A stretch of DNA of 64,000 nucleotides, taken from the NCBI GenBank assembly GCA_029465975.1, contig CM055749.1, forward strand, positions 13,885,641 to 13,949,640. The letters are read 5' to 3'. Shown here in pieces: positions 11,111 to 24,390 of this stretch. The notes beneath the pieces were generated by a model, which was not told the DNA's origin, made no database searches, and was given only the letters and a program-made list of their open reading frames with translations. A program made the position numbers and the translations under genes. Position 1 is the first letter of the stretch; every line of letters starts with the position of its first letter. Source of the DNA: Dallia pectoralis (taxonomy: Eukaryota > Chordata > Actinopteri > Esociformes > Umbridae).

Positions 11111-12582
11111 CATTTTTGTTTGAAGTAGTGAGCCTTCTTTTCCCTAACTACCTAAGGCCACTGGTTTCTGGAATCTTTAAAAAGTTGCATGTCACAGGGC
11201 TTGTTTGAGGCTAGTGCGATACGGCAAAGTTGTGTCTGTCTGCCCTACAGCGCATAACGCGCCATAGGCTTCCAGATCTTCTGCCACACTGTCACAAATC
11301 AGTCCAGTCGCTGTGAAAACAGAGCTGACCAAGAACAACTAGGTTTATTGGTGCCCAATCAGTGAATAAAAAAGGTAATAGTCAATAACAGATTTTCCTT
11401 CAATACAGACGACTGCTGATGTCTTAACTGAATATGGAAATAATCAGCATTGATTCTCTGATCCAGTATTTTTGGCTTTTTTCTATTCAATTTATGCACA
11501 AAATCTAAGTATGCTGGGGTTGAATTTATTTGAGACTGTTCCAATGTCTCCTACACTGTTATGTTACTTTGATACTTCTGACTGAATATTTTACTATATA
11601 ATAACTATTTTATTATACACTGGCAATGATGCTAATTGGTTAGAAAGTATGCAATATACAGCAGTTGAGTATACACTCTGCTCTCAGAAACAAAATAAAA
11701 AAACAAATTGGTATATAACATGATTCATTTTCAATGTATCTATCTAAAACGTCTGCAGACCTCAACTCTAAAGAGACGTAATACCAGCAAACGACTCATC
11801 AGATGAATGTCCTGTGTTGAGCCCTCTCTGGGCTCAGTACTGAAGCGTGGCCATTGAGAAGACTGGCCTATTTGTTTGAGGACCCACTGGACAGAAACAA
11901 AGTACTAAGGTCCTCCCAGGGCAATGCAGATCTCATTCTGGTTCTAGTCTGATGGGAACTAGACTGTATCAGCCTGAAGTGAACTGTACTGTCTCTACCT
12001 GACGGATTTGCATTGGATGCCTTTCACCAGTTACTCGACAAATAGCAGCGTCTGAACTTTGCCAAGTGTTACTGTAACTACATTTAGAATTTGTGTGTTT
12101 TGTTATTTTGGCCGTGCACTCATTCTGTATGTCAGGCAACAAAAGGGGCATACAAGATAGCATACATGAAAAAGCGCCTAATACATTGTCAAATATTATA
12201 TCGGATCATTGAATTTTGAATATGTTTTCCTGCCAGTGGTCTAGGAGCTCTTGTTAAGATCCTTGGAATAAATTCCACTAAGTACTAGATATTTTTTTAG
12301 CCCAGAAAATGGTTGTCTTTGCCAGGAGATTAAGTCCTTTTTAATCAAGACAATGATCAGAAATATTGTAGGGTGCAAATAACTTTCAAAATTCTGTTTT
12401 TGTTTCAGACAAACACCATAATGCTTATTGAAATGTTTTGTGTTTGCAAAATAATTGAATTAAACAAATACGATACGACTCCACCTTATGTTAGAGCTCA
12501 AAATATTATGTGTTTGTGTTTTTCCATTCACCTTGCACAATTTCATGAAGAGTATTTCTCAGGTAGATGTTATGACAAATGA
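11111..12582. other. Unassigned intronic stretch
   Basis: AT-rich. I see no transposon termini, tandem array or conserved coding frame. Confidence 0.6.
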
Positions 12583-12588
12583 CAAATG

Positions 12589-14066
12589 TATGAAGGTAAA
12601 ACAGCGACATAAGTTTTTTTCTTGTAATTGGTTTTTTTCTTTTGAAACTCGTTTTGTACAAAAGTTTTTCTTTCTTGTAATTCGTTTTTTTCTTTTGCAA
12701 CTCGTTTTGTACAAAAGTTTTTCTTTCTTGTAATAGGTTTTGTACAAAAAACCAACGCGCAGAGTTTTGTCACTAAAATTCCACCAGCACTGTGACAAAA
12801 GTTTTTCTTTCTTGTAATTCATTTTTTTCTTTTGAAACTCGTTTTGTACAAACGTTTTTCTTTCTTGTAATAGGTTTTGTACAAAAAACCAACGCGCAGA
12901 GTTTTGTCACTAATATTCCACCAGCACTGTGACAAAAGTTTTTCTTTCTTGTAAATCAGTCTGTGCCCAAACGTTTCACTGCGTTTCCAAACAGAAACCC
13001 CAAACGTATTCTGACCAATGAACGGATAGCTATCTTAGCGTGGCCCTTTGAACTTCAACCAATCGTTACTCCTTGCAAAGAGGAAAAAAGCCATGGCTCG
13101 GCATGGTCAGCATCTGTTACCTCAAGTAAAACTTATTTTCATGTCCATGCAGTATTAAATAAAATAATATTTTAATTACTACTGCATGGACATGAAAATA
13201 CGATTATGTAAAACGTATTTTCATGTCCATGCAATATTAAATAAAATAATATAAAATAATATTTTAATTACTACTGCATGGACATGAAAATACGTTTTAC
13301 ATAATCGAAAACTTACTTGAGGTAACAGATGCTGACCATGCCGAGCCATGGCTTTTCTTCTACCCTTTGCAAGGAGTAACGATTGGTTGAAGTTCAAAGG
13401 GCCACGCTAAGATAGCTATCCGTTCATTGGTCAGAATACGTTTGGGGTTTCTGTTTGGAAACGCAGTGAAACGTTTGGGCACAGACTGATTTACAAGAAA
13501 GAAAAACTTTTGTCACAGTGCTGGTGGAATATTAGTGACAAAACTCTGCGCGTTGGTTTTTTGTACAAAACCTATTACAAGAAAGAAAAACTTTTGTACA
13601 AAACGAGTTTCAAAAGAAAAAAATGAATTACAAGAAAGAAAAACTTTTGTACAAAACGAGTTTCAAAAGAAAAAAACCAATTACAAGAAAGAAAACCTAA
13701 GTACAAAACGAGTTTCAAAAGAAAAAAATGAATTACAAGAAAGAAAAACTTTTGTCACAGTGCTGGTGGAATTTTAGTGACAAAACTCTGCGCGTTGGTT
13801 TTTTGTACAAAACCTATTACAAGAAAGAAAAACTTTTGTACAAAACGAGTTGCAAAAGAAAAAAACGAATTACAAGAAAGAAAAACTTTTGTACAAAACG
13901 AGTTGCAAAAGAAAAAAACGAATTACAAGAAAGAAAAACTTTTGTACAAAACGAGTTTCAAAAGAAAAAAACCAATTACAAGAAAGAAAACCTAAGTACA
14001 AAACGAGTTTCAAAAGAAAAAAACCAATTACAAGAAAAAAACTTATGTCGCTGTTTTACCTTCATA
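12589..14066. mobile_element. Foldback (long inverted repeat) DNA element, copy 1
   Basis: This 1,478-bp element begins TATGAAGGTAAAACAGCGAC and ends with its exact reverse complement. It is flanked by a 6-bp direct repeat CAAATG (12583-12588 and 14067-14072). The outer arms are arrays of ~53-bp units (acaagaaagaaaaacttttg, then tacaaaacgagtttcaaaag, then a short spacer) joined by an ~85-bp module with GTCACAGTGC...TTAGTGAC. The inner arms are single copy, and the centre (about 13120-13320) is a further AT-rich palindrome built on TTTTCATGTCCATGCA. The right arm has more units than the left. No transposase is encoded; the lysine-rich open frames are products of the array. Confidence 0.88.
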
Positions 14067-14100
14067 CAAATGCTACATGAGCATTACATTCTTTGTCATC

Positions 14101-15160
14101 TATGAAGGCATATTGTGCATTCCGAAAGTATTCACGCCTTCTCGTCTATATTTGCTACATTCCAGCCTTATAAAGTAGTAGAATAAAGTCACCATTGTTA
14201 ATACTTTGTCGCATATCCTTTGCATGCAATGACAGCTTGATATCTGCGATCTCCGATTTAAGCTGATATGAGTATCCCATAAATAAATCTGGCATCATTT
14301 ACAACATTAACATGTCTACACTGAATTTCTGATCATTTTAAGGGTAAAATAAATGCTTTTCTTTTGAAAACAAGAACATTTTCAAACGTTTGAATGGTAG
14401 TGTAGCTCCCAGGCTCCAATGTGGAGAACGAAGAACCTTCAAAAAAAGACAACGATCTATGCAGTACTCCACCAATTAGGGTTTTATTAATAGTGTGTCC
14501 AGATGGAAGCCAATCTGCAGTATAGGAACATGGACAGCCGACACAAAGTTTAGGTGCCAGAAGGCACCAAAAGGACTCTCAAATCCCGAGAAACAATATT
14601 CTCTGGTCTGATTAAACAGAGATTAAATCAATACTCTTTGGTCTAAATGCCAAGCAAGCCATCTAAGGGAAACCTGGCACCGTTAATCACTAGGCCAATA
14701 CCATCTGTACAGGAAAGAATGGTAGTGGCTGCATAATGTTGCAGGAATGTATTTTAGAGGCAGGGCTTGTGAGACTAATCAGGTGGATGGAGAGAGGAAT
14801 GAACAGAGAATAGTACAGGCAGCGTGGTGAATAAACCTGCTGCAGAGCATTCAGGACCTCAGACTGGAGGTCACAGTCAAGACAATGTTGTGGTGGCATC
14901 AGGACAAATCTATGAATGTTCTTGAGTGGCCCAAACCGGTCAAATAATTCTGGTTTGACCTGAAAATGGATCGGCAGCGATGTTTCCTATCTAAGCTGAG
15001 AGAGCTTGAGAGGATCTCCAGAGAAACATGGGAGAAACTCCCCAAATACAGGTGTGCCAAGAAGAGTCATTCCCAGGAAGACTTAATACTGTGATCGCTG
15101 CCAAATGTGCTTCAGAAAAATGCTAAATATTTGAAAAGGGTAGTAACATGTACAAAAAGG
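14101..15160 (+). pseudogene. Degenerate Tc1-like transposon, plus strand
   Basis: The sequence after 14125 (GAAAGTATTCACGCCT) resembles a Tc1 terminal repeat. From about 14880 the sequence follows the 3' half of a Tc1 transposase gene: a stretch matching CTTGAGTGGCCC, GACCTGAAAA, GAGCTTGAGAGGATCT and AACTCCCCAAATACAGGTGT. These correspond to the LEWP...NLWRDLK region and C-terminus of the DDE domain. Frameshifts and stops break the frame throughout, so it is a fossil. Confidence 0.7.
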
Positions 15161-15806
15161 GAATGGGTCAAAATTCTATACAAATTCACTGTTAAAACAT
15201 TTTGAAAAATCCACTAATTATACCAAAGCAATAGGCAGCAAGCTAGGCCAAACAGACACGCACCAATTTGCTTCTGGAGATTACGTGACAATTCTATGGT
15301 TTTCTGTTTTGTTTTCATAAAACTAGAGTTAAGCATCAGAGCAAAATACACAAAAAGAAAACAAAAGGAACAAATAAAATACCACAAAGTGTCCCATACA
15401 CACACACACACACAGAACAATGCACTGCTCCACTCTGCTTGGCCTTATTCCAGTAACAGTGTGTAATGTTCTGAACTGCAGGCCAATACAGTAGACCTCT
15501 ATCGTCCTCTGTTAATTAGGAATGCATTCTTTCAATCTAATAATGTTCCAAGTACATTACTTCTGAACTACTTGTCATGGAATTCATGACATTGCTACAA
15601 GTGAGCAAACACACAGAGGCCCTGTTTTTCTGCCATTCCATGTGTATTAGTAGACCTCTTTTTTTACACTATTCGGAATGAAAAATAAACGTTAGGTCCA
15701 CATGATATAGCTCTTAGTCTTGTTGTTCTGGATCAAAAGCACCACTACGCTGGCACCACTGGCCATCCTGATGCTAATGCAGAATATTGGATCCGATCAT
15801 ATTGCT
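15161..15806. other. Unassigned stretch with a short CA run
   Basis: It contains (CA)7 at about 15400-15414. No gene or transposon is recognised. Confidence 0.6.
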
Positions 15807-17868
15807 ATATGGGTGTATGGGTGTATGGGTATATGGGTATATGGGCGTATGGGTATATGGGTATATGGCTGTATGGGTATATGGGTGTATGGGTGTATGG
15901 GTATATGGGTGTATGGGTATATGGGTATATGGGTGTATGGGTATATGGGTGTATGGGTATATGGGTATATATTGGTATATGGCTGTATGGGAATATGGGT
16001 ATATGGGTGTATGGGTATATGGCTGTATGGGTATATGGGTGTATGGGTGTATGGGTATATGGGTGTATGGGTATATGGGTGTATGGGTATATGGGTGTAT
16101 GGCTGTATGGGTATATGGGTGTATGGGGGTATGGGTATATGGGTGTATATGGGTATATATGGGTGTATGGGTGTATGGGTGTATGGGTATATGGGTATAT
16201 AGGTGTATGGGTGTATAAGTATATGGGTATATGGCTGTATGGGAATATGGGTATATGGGTGTATGGGTATATGGCTGTATGGGTATATGGGTATATGGCT
16301 GTATGGGAATATGGGTATATGGGTGTATGGGTATATGGCTGTATGGGTATATGGGTGTATGGGTGTATGGGTGTATGGGTATATGGGTGTATGGGTATAT
16401 GGGTGTATGGGTGTATGGGTATATGGGTGTATGGGTATATGGGTGTATGGGGGTATGGGTATATGGGTGTATATGGGTATATATGGGTGTATGGGTGTAT
16501 GGGTGTATGGGTATATGGGTATATGGGTATATAGGTGTATGGGTGTATAAGTATATGGGTATATGGGTGTATGGGTGTATGGGTATATGGGTATATGGCT
16601 GTATGGGAATATGGGCATATGGGTGTATGGGTATATGGGTGTGTATGGGTATATGGGTATATGGGTGTGTATGGGTATATGGGTATATGGGTGTGTATGG
16701 GTATATGGGTATATGGGTGTGTATGGGTATATGGGTATATGGGTGTGTATGGGTATATGGGTATATGGGTATATGGGTGTATGGGTATATGGGTGTATGG
16801 GTATATGGGTGTGTATGGGTATATGGGTATATGGGTGTGTATGGGTATATGGGTATATGGGTGTGTATGGGTATATGGGTATATGGGTGTGTATGGGTAT
16901 ATGGGTATGGGTATATGGGGGTATATGGGTATATGGGTGTATGGGTATATGGGTGTGTATGGGTGTATGGGTATATGGGTATATGGGTGTATGGGTATAT
17001 GGGTATATGGGTATATGGGTGTATGGGTGTATGGGTGTATGGGTGTATGGGTGTATGGGTATATGGGTATATGGGTATATGGGTAGGTATGGGTGTATGG
17101 GTATATGGGTATATGGGTATATGGGTATATGGGTATATGGGTGTATGGGTGTGGGTGTATGGGTATATGGGTATATGGGTATATGGGTGTATGGGTGTAT
17201 GGGTGTATGGGTATATGGGTGTATATGGGTATATGGGTATATGGGTATATGGGTATATGGGTATATGGGTGTATGGGTATATGGGTGTATGGGTATATGG
17301 GTGTATGGGTATATGGGTATGGGTGGGTATATGGGTATATGGGTATATGGGTATATGGGTGTATGGGTATATGGGTATATGGGTGGGTGTATGGGTGTAT
17401 AAGTATATGGGTGTATGGGTATATGGGTGTATGGGTATATGGGTATATGGGTATATGGGTGTATGGGTATATGGGTGTATGGGTGTATGGGTGTATGGGT
17501 ATATGGGTATATGGGTGTATGGGTGTATGGGTGTATGGGTGTATGGGTGTATGGGTATATGGGTATATGGGTGTATGGGTATATGGGTGTATGGGTGTAT
17601 GGGTGTATGGGTATATGGGTATATGGGTATATGGGTATATGGGTGTATGGGTGTATGGGTATATGGGTGTATGGGTATATGGGTATATGGGTGTATGGGT
17701 GTATGGGTATATGGGTGTATGGGTATATGGGTGTATGGGTGTATGGGTATATGGGTGTATGGGTATATGGGTATATGGGTGTATGGGTATATGGGTGTAT
17801 GGGTATATGGGTGTATGGGTATATGGGTGTATGGGTGTATGGGTATATGGGTATATGGGTGTATGGGT
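15807..17868. repeat. 8-bp satellite (GGGTRTAT)n, about 2.06 kb
   Basis: Tandem units GGGTATAT and GGGTGTAT alternate irregularly, with rarer variants (GGCTGTAT, GGGAATAT, GGGTGTGTAT, GTATAAGT). Neither strand of the basic unit contains TAA, TAG or TGA, and 8 is not a multiple of 3. Nearly all six frames are therefore open for hundreds of codons, giving octapeptide-like YPYTHIPI or MGVWVYGY repeats. These are not proteins. The plus strand fits the G3-N5 spacing of G-quadruplex-forming DNA. Confidence 0.97.
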
Positions 17869-19064
17869 ACAGCCCAGGGGGCAGTTTGTCTGACCCACAC
17901 AACCCAGGCAGTGTCATGCTACAAAGACACATTGTTCCAACTGTGTCACTCCAATGCACATCAAATACCAGGAACACAATATCCACATGTCCACACTTTC
18001 TAAAGCGGCACCTTCCAACGTTGTCCTATCCAGAGTCCGCCAAATCACCATAAAAAAAGTGCAGAACAGGTGTGGATATATTTCTCTGATCTTTGTAAGT
18101 TATAGTACATATTTATCCTTATAGTAACCAGTATTAATTTTTTCTACAAACAATTTGTACTTTCAAACTATATATCATATTGCCCATAATGCCATTAGCA
18201 CTACCAAATTAAAACTGCCTACAAGCTGCACACTCAATTTCTTCATTGTAAGATGTAATTTCATTAAACAAATAACTTTGTGTAAACTCAGATTAGTCTT
18301 GTCCTGTTATTGTCTCTCTCGTTCTCTCTCTGCACACAGTGCAAAGTACCGCCTCACCTGGTTGCGTCGCAGTCGATTATTCCCAATTCGATTGACAAGT
18401 GCTAGTTGCAATCCTCATCGCGATGGAACAGGGTTGAAAGGCTGTGGCTCTCATGGCAACAGGAACTCCTAGGGCGGAGTGATGAAAACGAGGGTATCTT
18501 GCTCTTCCTGGGACTGTCTCTCTGTATTTCACGTACAGAGCAATCAAGTATCAAACCTCAAATTACAGACCTGCCCCACCTCCACCACTGCTGTGCATCC
18601 ACCTCCAACCTTTAGCTGTCTTTCCCTCTCTTCTCTGTTTCTCTCCTGCATGTTACCTCCCTCTTCCTCAATCTGTCCGTGCTCTCTGTTCTTCTCTCTT
18701 TAGTCAGAGCTCTGAGAACGAACTCCGGCCCTCTATTGGAGAGCGAGGATGTCCAGCAGTCCCCAAGAGAAACGAAGGGGAAGTAGTGTACCTCTATCCC
18801 TGCTCTCCTAAGCTAAGATAAACACCGGGTTTCACCTGCTCTGCAGTTCTGTCCCAGTAAATCATTCAAAACGTCTAACATGTACACAAACTCATGTTTC
18901 ACAGTGAGGTCTGATTAGCACTTTGGTACGATCAGCCACATCATCCTGACCTATAAACTCAGCAGCATATTGTTGTCAGCGAAACTCCTGCAGAATTCCA
19001 CATTTGTCCTCTGCAAGGTTGCATTTGAACATGAAGCAGTGGAATGTGGGAGGGTACATTTGCA
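17869..19064. other. Unassigned intronic stretch
   Basis: Mostly low-complexity CT-rich patches around 18610-18700; nothing else recognised. Open frames continuing out of the satellite into 17880-18050 are read-through artefacts. Confidence 0.6.
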
Positions 19065-19885
19065 TAGTGTATCATAGCTACAGGGATTGTAGCTACAGTG
19101 TATCATAGCTACATGGATTGTTGCTACAGTGTCTCATAGCTACAGGGATTGTTGCTACAGTGTCTCATAGCTACAGGGATTGTTGCTACAGTGTATCATA
19201 GCTACAGGGATTGTTGCTACAGTGTCTCATAGCTACAGGGATTGTTGCTACAGTGTCTCATAGCTACAGGGATTGTTGCTACAGTGTATCATAGCTACAG
19301 GGATTGTTGCTACAGTGTATCATAGCTACAGGTATTGTAGCTACATTGTATCATAGCTACAGGGATTGTAGCTGCAGTGTATCATAGCTACAGGGATTGT
19401 TGCTACAGTGTTCCATAGCTACAGGGATTGTTGCTACAGTGTATCATAGCTACAGGGATTGTTTCTACAGTGTATCATAGCTACAGGGATTGTAGCTACA
19501 GTGTATCATAGCTACAGGGATTGTAGCTACAGTGTATCATAGCTACAGGGATGGTTGCTACAGTGTTCCATAGCTACAGGGATTGTTGCTACAGTGTATC
19601 ATAGCAACAGGGATTGTTGCTACAGTGTCTCATAGCTACAGGTATTGTTGCTACAGTGTTACATAGCTACAGGGATTGTTGCTACAGTGTATCATAGCTA
19701 CAGGGATTGTAGCTACAGAGTATCATAGCTACAGGGATTATTGCTACAGTGTCTCATAGCTACAGGGATTGTAGCTACAGTGTATCATAGCTACATGGAT
19801 TGTTGCCAGTGTATCACAGCTACAGGGATTGTAGCTACAGTGCATCATAGCTACAGGGATTGTAGCTACAGTGTATCATAGCTAC
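19065..19885. repeat. 31-bp minisatellite, about 26 copies
   Basis: The unit is cagtgtatcatagctacagg followed by gattgttgcta. Variant units read AGCTACAGGGATTGTAGCT, a 7-bp inverted repeat with a 5-bp loop. Copies are highly similar with scattered point differences. Confidence 0.95.
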
Positions 19886-21116
19886 TGGGAATTTAGGCTG
19901 AATTTGTTTTGAATGGTTTGACACTTATGAAAAGCCCAGTAGCAAAGGGTGCAACTGAACCAACCAATTAAATGTCATACTACATGAAACAGAATAGTCT
20001 GGGGGATAATTAGTGCAGCACACATAATTGTGAATATGTTTCAGAACAGCACTCAACATATGTTACACCAGAAGCTAGCTCACTAACTGCAGCTGCATCT
20101 GTTGCAGAGTCATAGAGAAATATATTACATTATTTTCAGTTTCATTGTTTTTTGGATGGTGAAGCTGATACCCCAAAAAATGATTAACTATTTTTTTATA
20201 TATTAAATCTAACCTATGCAGTAAAATTCGAAATAAGTCTTAATTATATGCCACCACTGGACCAACAAACCATATTACAGGCTTGAATCACATATGACTA
20301 TAGAACTTAGGTGATGACAATTGTCTTGTTGACAATATGAGTGGCATTTTACTAGCAAGTTTTCCATAGAGGTTGATGTAGCCGGGTCTCTTCACTATAT
20401 AGTATGTGTCGTACACCCTGGATAGGGGCTACAACGCAGCAATTAAAATAAAGGATGTTTAAAATGTTTGTTATTAATACATTTATATTCTTATCTAAAC
20501 ATACGCAACCCTTTGCACAATTCAATCTTCAATGCTTCAGATATTTGATGATTGAATTACATTACTTGCATTTAATCATGTTTTATTTCAATAAATATAA
20601 GAACAGTTTCAATATTTCTACCATTGGGAAGTAATCTTTCCTTTATGGTATTTATACATTAACTTTCACAATATTTTTTAATTCTCTTTTATTCTCTATT
20701 AGCCATTAATACACATCCTCAACATTTTCCTTGAAACTCAAAACCAGCAGATATTTTTTGTCTTACCTTATTATTATAAGTATAAAATAATTGTGTCACA
20801 TGTTTGCAAAAATAATTGCAAAATATACCAACAGAAAAATTAACTGCAACCATTTCACAGCAGATAAATACATTAGATATTTTACATCCAGAATCTAACA
20901 TGTCTGATTAGTATTAGCGAATATTAGTTATGCCCATTTACAAAATAAGCATTATTCATGTGGATATATGTGTGGATATCAATTTGCCCTTATTAGTTCC
21001 CACTACTAAGCACTGCAGCCATGCCAGCTTCAATTCAAAGTAATTTGAAGTCAATCATCAATGCACAACTTCAAAAAGAATTGAGAACAAAAATCTCAGC
21101 ATTCAGTATAAACACA
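19886..21116. other. Unassigned AT-rich stretch
   Basis: No termini, arrays or coding similarity seen. Confidence 0.6.
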
Positions 21117-21124
21117 TGGGTTAC

Positions 21125-22125
21125 TAGGGCTGGCCAGAATACAATTTTACTGGCTTCAAATACTCCTTAGTAATTCTGAAAGAGTATTTGAATACTGGTT
21201 CTAAAAAACACCATTAAAACCCTCGACAATTAATGTTTTGTAATTTAACATAAAAGACGGCAACGCAGTTATGAAGAATGTTTAGCCTACCGGCGAATCA
21301 AGTCTTCAGAGACTTGCAAATCTAAAATTCAACAAACTGGCCGTGTCTCTATGGTATACCAATTTCTAGTTGCATTTTTGGAAATTAATCATCTGATAAT
21401 GTGAAATGTTTCTGCACCAGAAACTTATTTGGCAGCATCTTTGCCCGCTCCCAATGTGGATGCTAGTTATGCACATTATGCTACATTAACCTGCTCTTGA
21501 CAGGCCCCCAAATCACAATTTTCGCCTTAAATTACCCACCCCAATCTAAATGGATATTGCTCTGGAACAGAACCATGTAGGAAGATTTGGTAAAGGGCAT
21601 TTAAAAGAAAACAGTTTGAATTTTGTGGAAATGTTCAAATAATTAAGGAGAATGTAACATATAATATCTGGCTCGACATAAAACTCAACTACATTTTTTT
21701 CAGTCCTTTCAATTGCTAATAAAACAGTCTGTGTTTTATAGCTATTTTCAACGGAAATCATTAATAGAAAGGGGAGATTCTAACCTTTATGCACAATAAA
21801 AGCATGTAGTATATTATCAAACAGCAATTTTTTAGAGGTCGTAATGGTTGTACAAGGTACTGCAAGTATCACTAGTGATTGAAAAAGGTTTTTGTAAAAT
21901 CCCGCAGATGGCTTTCTAGATCAGGTTGAAACCAGCTAGATACATATTTATACATTCCAAATATTGACAATATCAGAGCAGTCTAATATCTATTTTAAAA
22001 AGCTTTAGCAGACAAAATGTACTGTAGCCTACTATTGCAAAGATTTGTTGCAAAACAATTACAAAAACATATCTGATCCAAATACAGAATTAATTAATTT
22101 ATTATAAGTATTCGGGTCACCCCTA
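21125..22125. mobile_element. hAT-type non-autonomous element (TAGGGCTGGCCAGAATAC)
   Basis: The left end TAGGGCTGGCCAGAATAC and the right end GTATTCGGGTCACCCCTA form an imperfect terminal inverted repeat. The flanks TGGGTTAC and TGGATAAC match at 6 of 8 bases, as expected for an old hAT duplication. It shares internal blocks (CATTAAAACCCTCGACAATT, AATGTTTTGTAAT) with 24391-25441. It carries no transposase. Confidence 0.65.
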
Positions 22126-22133
22126 TGGATAAC

Positions 22134-23189
22134 ACAGCATTTTCACTCCATCTAAACCATCATAGCAAACAGGCCCTCCTCATCCAGGCCCACAGACCAG
22201 TCAGCCCTCAAGCTCTGAAACGCTGACACTGATGGGCACTGAAACAGTGGGCACTTGGCACGTCCTAACTTGTCCAAGTCCTGAACCTTGGCAGTGCCTA
22301 TTCCTGGGAGTGAAAAGATGCTTCAGAACTATTAGAGTGAGTAGCATAAAACTTCCAAGGCACACCAGTTCCAAAATCTGAGTCAGCAAATTTCAATTCA
22401 GTGTTGTACCACACACCTCCTGCCCCAAGGTGGCGCTAGTCCAAAGCTGTGGCAAGCCATTGTCTAATTAATAATACCGGAAAGGAAAAGGACAATTGGA
22501 CTGACATTTTCTGCTTTGTTGTGAGAGGTGCCACTCTCACACACTGTTCTTGAAAGAAATTCTGAAAAGAAATCGCAAATTTCATAGGATGTTGATCCAA
22601 TTCTGAGATGAGACTGTGTGAGTTTGTGGAGACATAAAATGACAATCGTAGGCCAAAATACATGAGCATTACTGAAAAATAGAGCAGCAACGTTCTAGAA
22701 AAGGAGTAGACAAAAGTCTTCAACCAGTCCAACTATGATCTCTCGGTGTCCATGTGGGCTTTCTACAAACAGACTACCACAGCAGCTCAACTCATAAAAC
22801 TTTTCAGATGCTTCTTTTTATGGTTGGACAGTAATATACTGTAATGCAAATTCTGATCTTGTTTGCAGTGCAATAAACATTAATCAACACTCTCATTAAA
22901 GTTTGTCTTTGTTCCAGCCAGCACCGACAGCAGGCCAAGCAGAAAAAAGGTCTTGGAGAGAGATGTCTGACAAGGGAGCCATTCAAATGAGTCCACATGA
23001 GCCTCATCATTACTTCACTGGCACAAAATAAGCTGACTGGTAAATATTCATGAAAAGAACATTTTATGTAACGCATCAAATGCATTTATGTTTTACGGCT
23101 TCCTCAGGGCTCACCTCCCACTGCTCTATCAGCTAAACACATCTTTCCTCTCTGGCACTCTCAGATAAAGTATAAAAATGCCCCAAAAT
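22134..23189. other. Unassigned intronic stretch
   Basis: Nothing recognised. Confidence 0.55.
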
Positions 23190-23280
23190 ATATTTTTATT
23201 TATTTATTTTATATTTTACCTTTATTTTACCAGGTAGGCCGATTGAGAACAAATTCTCATTTACAACGGCGACCTGAGGA
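23190..23280. repeat. Dispersed repeat (CCAGGTAGGCCGATTG family)
   Basis: It contains TTTTACCAGGTAGGCCGATT, then GAGAACAAATTCTCATTTAC and ACGGCGACCTG, related to 10955-11110. The TTTATTTATTT stretch in front could be the tail or the target. Confidence 0.55.
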
Positions 23281-24390
23281 ACTGTGAACTTGTGGAAATA
23301 TATTCATATTAAATTTCATATAAAATTTGTTATAAATATTTCTAGATTTCTTGACACTTTATTTTAAGAGTTCCAAAAGTATTTATGTAAATGCTTTACA
23401 CATGTCTACCAACTAATCTTAAAACTAACCACCTATTAACCCAATTCAAAACCGAAAACACATACCTCAGCAAACATTTGATTAGCAACAGATCATTTGT
23501 TGTTACTATCTACAGATGGAAATTGTGACTGTCAAAACAAATGAAACCCTAGATTTATTATAGATCTATTTCTCTTCCATAACGAGGGTACAGAGTCACA
23601 GTGGAGTCCCGGCAGTTTTACTCTCAGGTTCTCTGCACTCAAATCAATCAACATAATATCGGTTACATCACGTCCTGCATTACTAGAAAACAATTGCACC
23701 CAGATGAGTGTCCCTCTCCTGCAGCTAAACTCCACATTAAAGTCCCGAACTCTCTGGGCCCCTTTCACCTCTGTGCATTTGCACCCAAGTCATAAAACTT
23801 CACAGAATGCTTCATCGAAATCTGTGTGCTTCTGTACCGTCTCCCAGGCCCCCCCCCCTGTTTGTATGGATGCAGCAGGGACCATGCAGGGGACCACCCC
23901 AAAAATGGATCAGCTTTAACGTATCAGATTGAGTCATGGACTCAATTACCAGGAGGTTTTAGACAAAAACCTCTGTCCGTCTTCGGCATGTAAAAAAAAA
24001 CAGGGTGTCATCAGATCCTCCAGTAAGTATACGTACCAAAACACACATCAAGTGGCCAGAAAATGGATCACTAATCATCCCACTGAAGATGTCAAATTGT
24101 TAGCAAATTTGTCTTGTCTATAATGCTGTTTTTATGGCTTCGCTAGAAATTGTGAATGTGACATACAGAAATACATCAGAATCAGGTTTGTCTGTTTACA
24201 CACACAAGGAATTTGTTCTGGTCCCTAGCTTCAGCATTTAGAACACACATTTTAAAGCGTACACAAACAGTGCAAACAGGTTCTAGGTCAAGATGTCTAT
24301 TGATTTTTTTTCTCGTATCAGAGCCGATATTGTCATAGCCTACAATCACTGCTCTGTGCCCCCACCTAAAAAACAACACTCTAAGCATCC
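23281..24390. other. Unassigned intronic stretch
   Basis: Nothing recognised apart from an oligo-C run near 23850. Confidence 0.55.

Noticed and set aside
13535..14105. Lysine-rich frames (ITRKKNFCTKRVSKEKN) in the foldback elements
   Set aside because: They arise from the 53-bp modules in several frames at once and appear in both arms; not a transposase.
15774..17986. Minus-strand frames of about 700 codons (YPYTHTPIHPYTHIPI repeats) and matching plus-strand frames
   Set aside because: They are translations of the 8-bp satellite, which has no stop codon in its basic unit on either strand; several frames overlap and none has a promoter, start context or family match.
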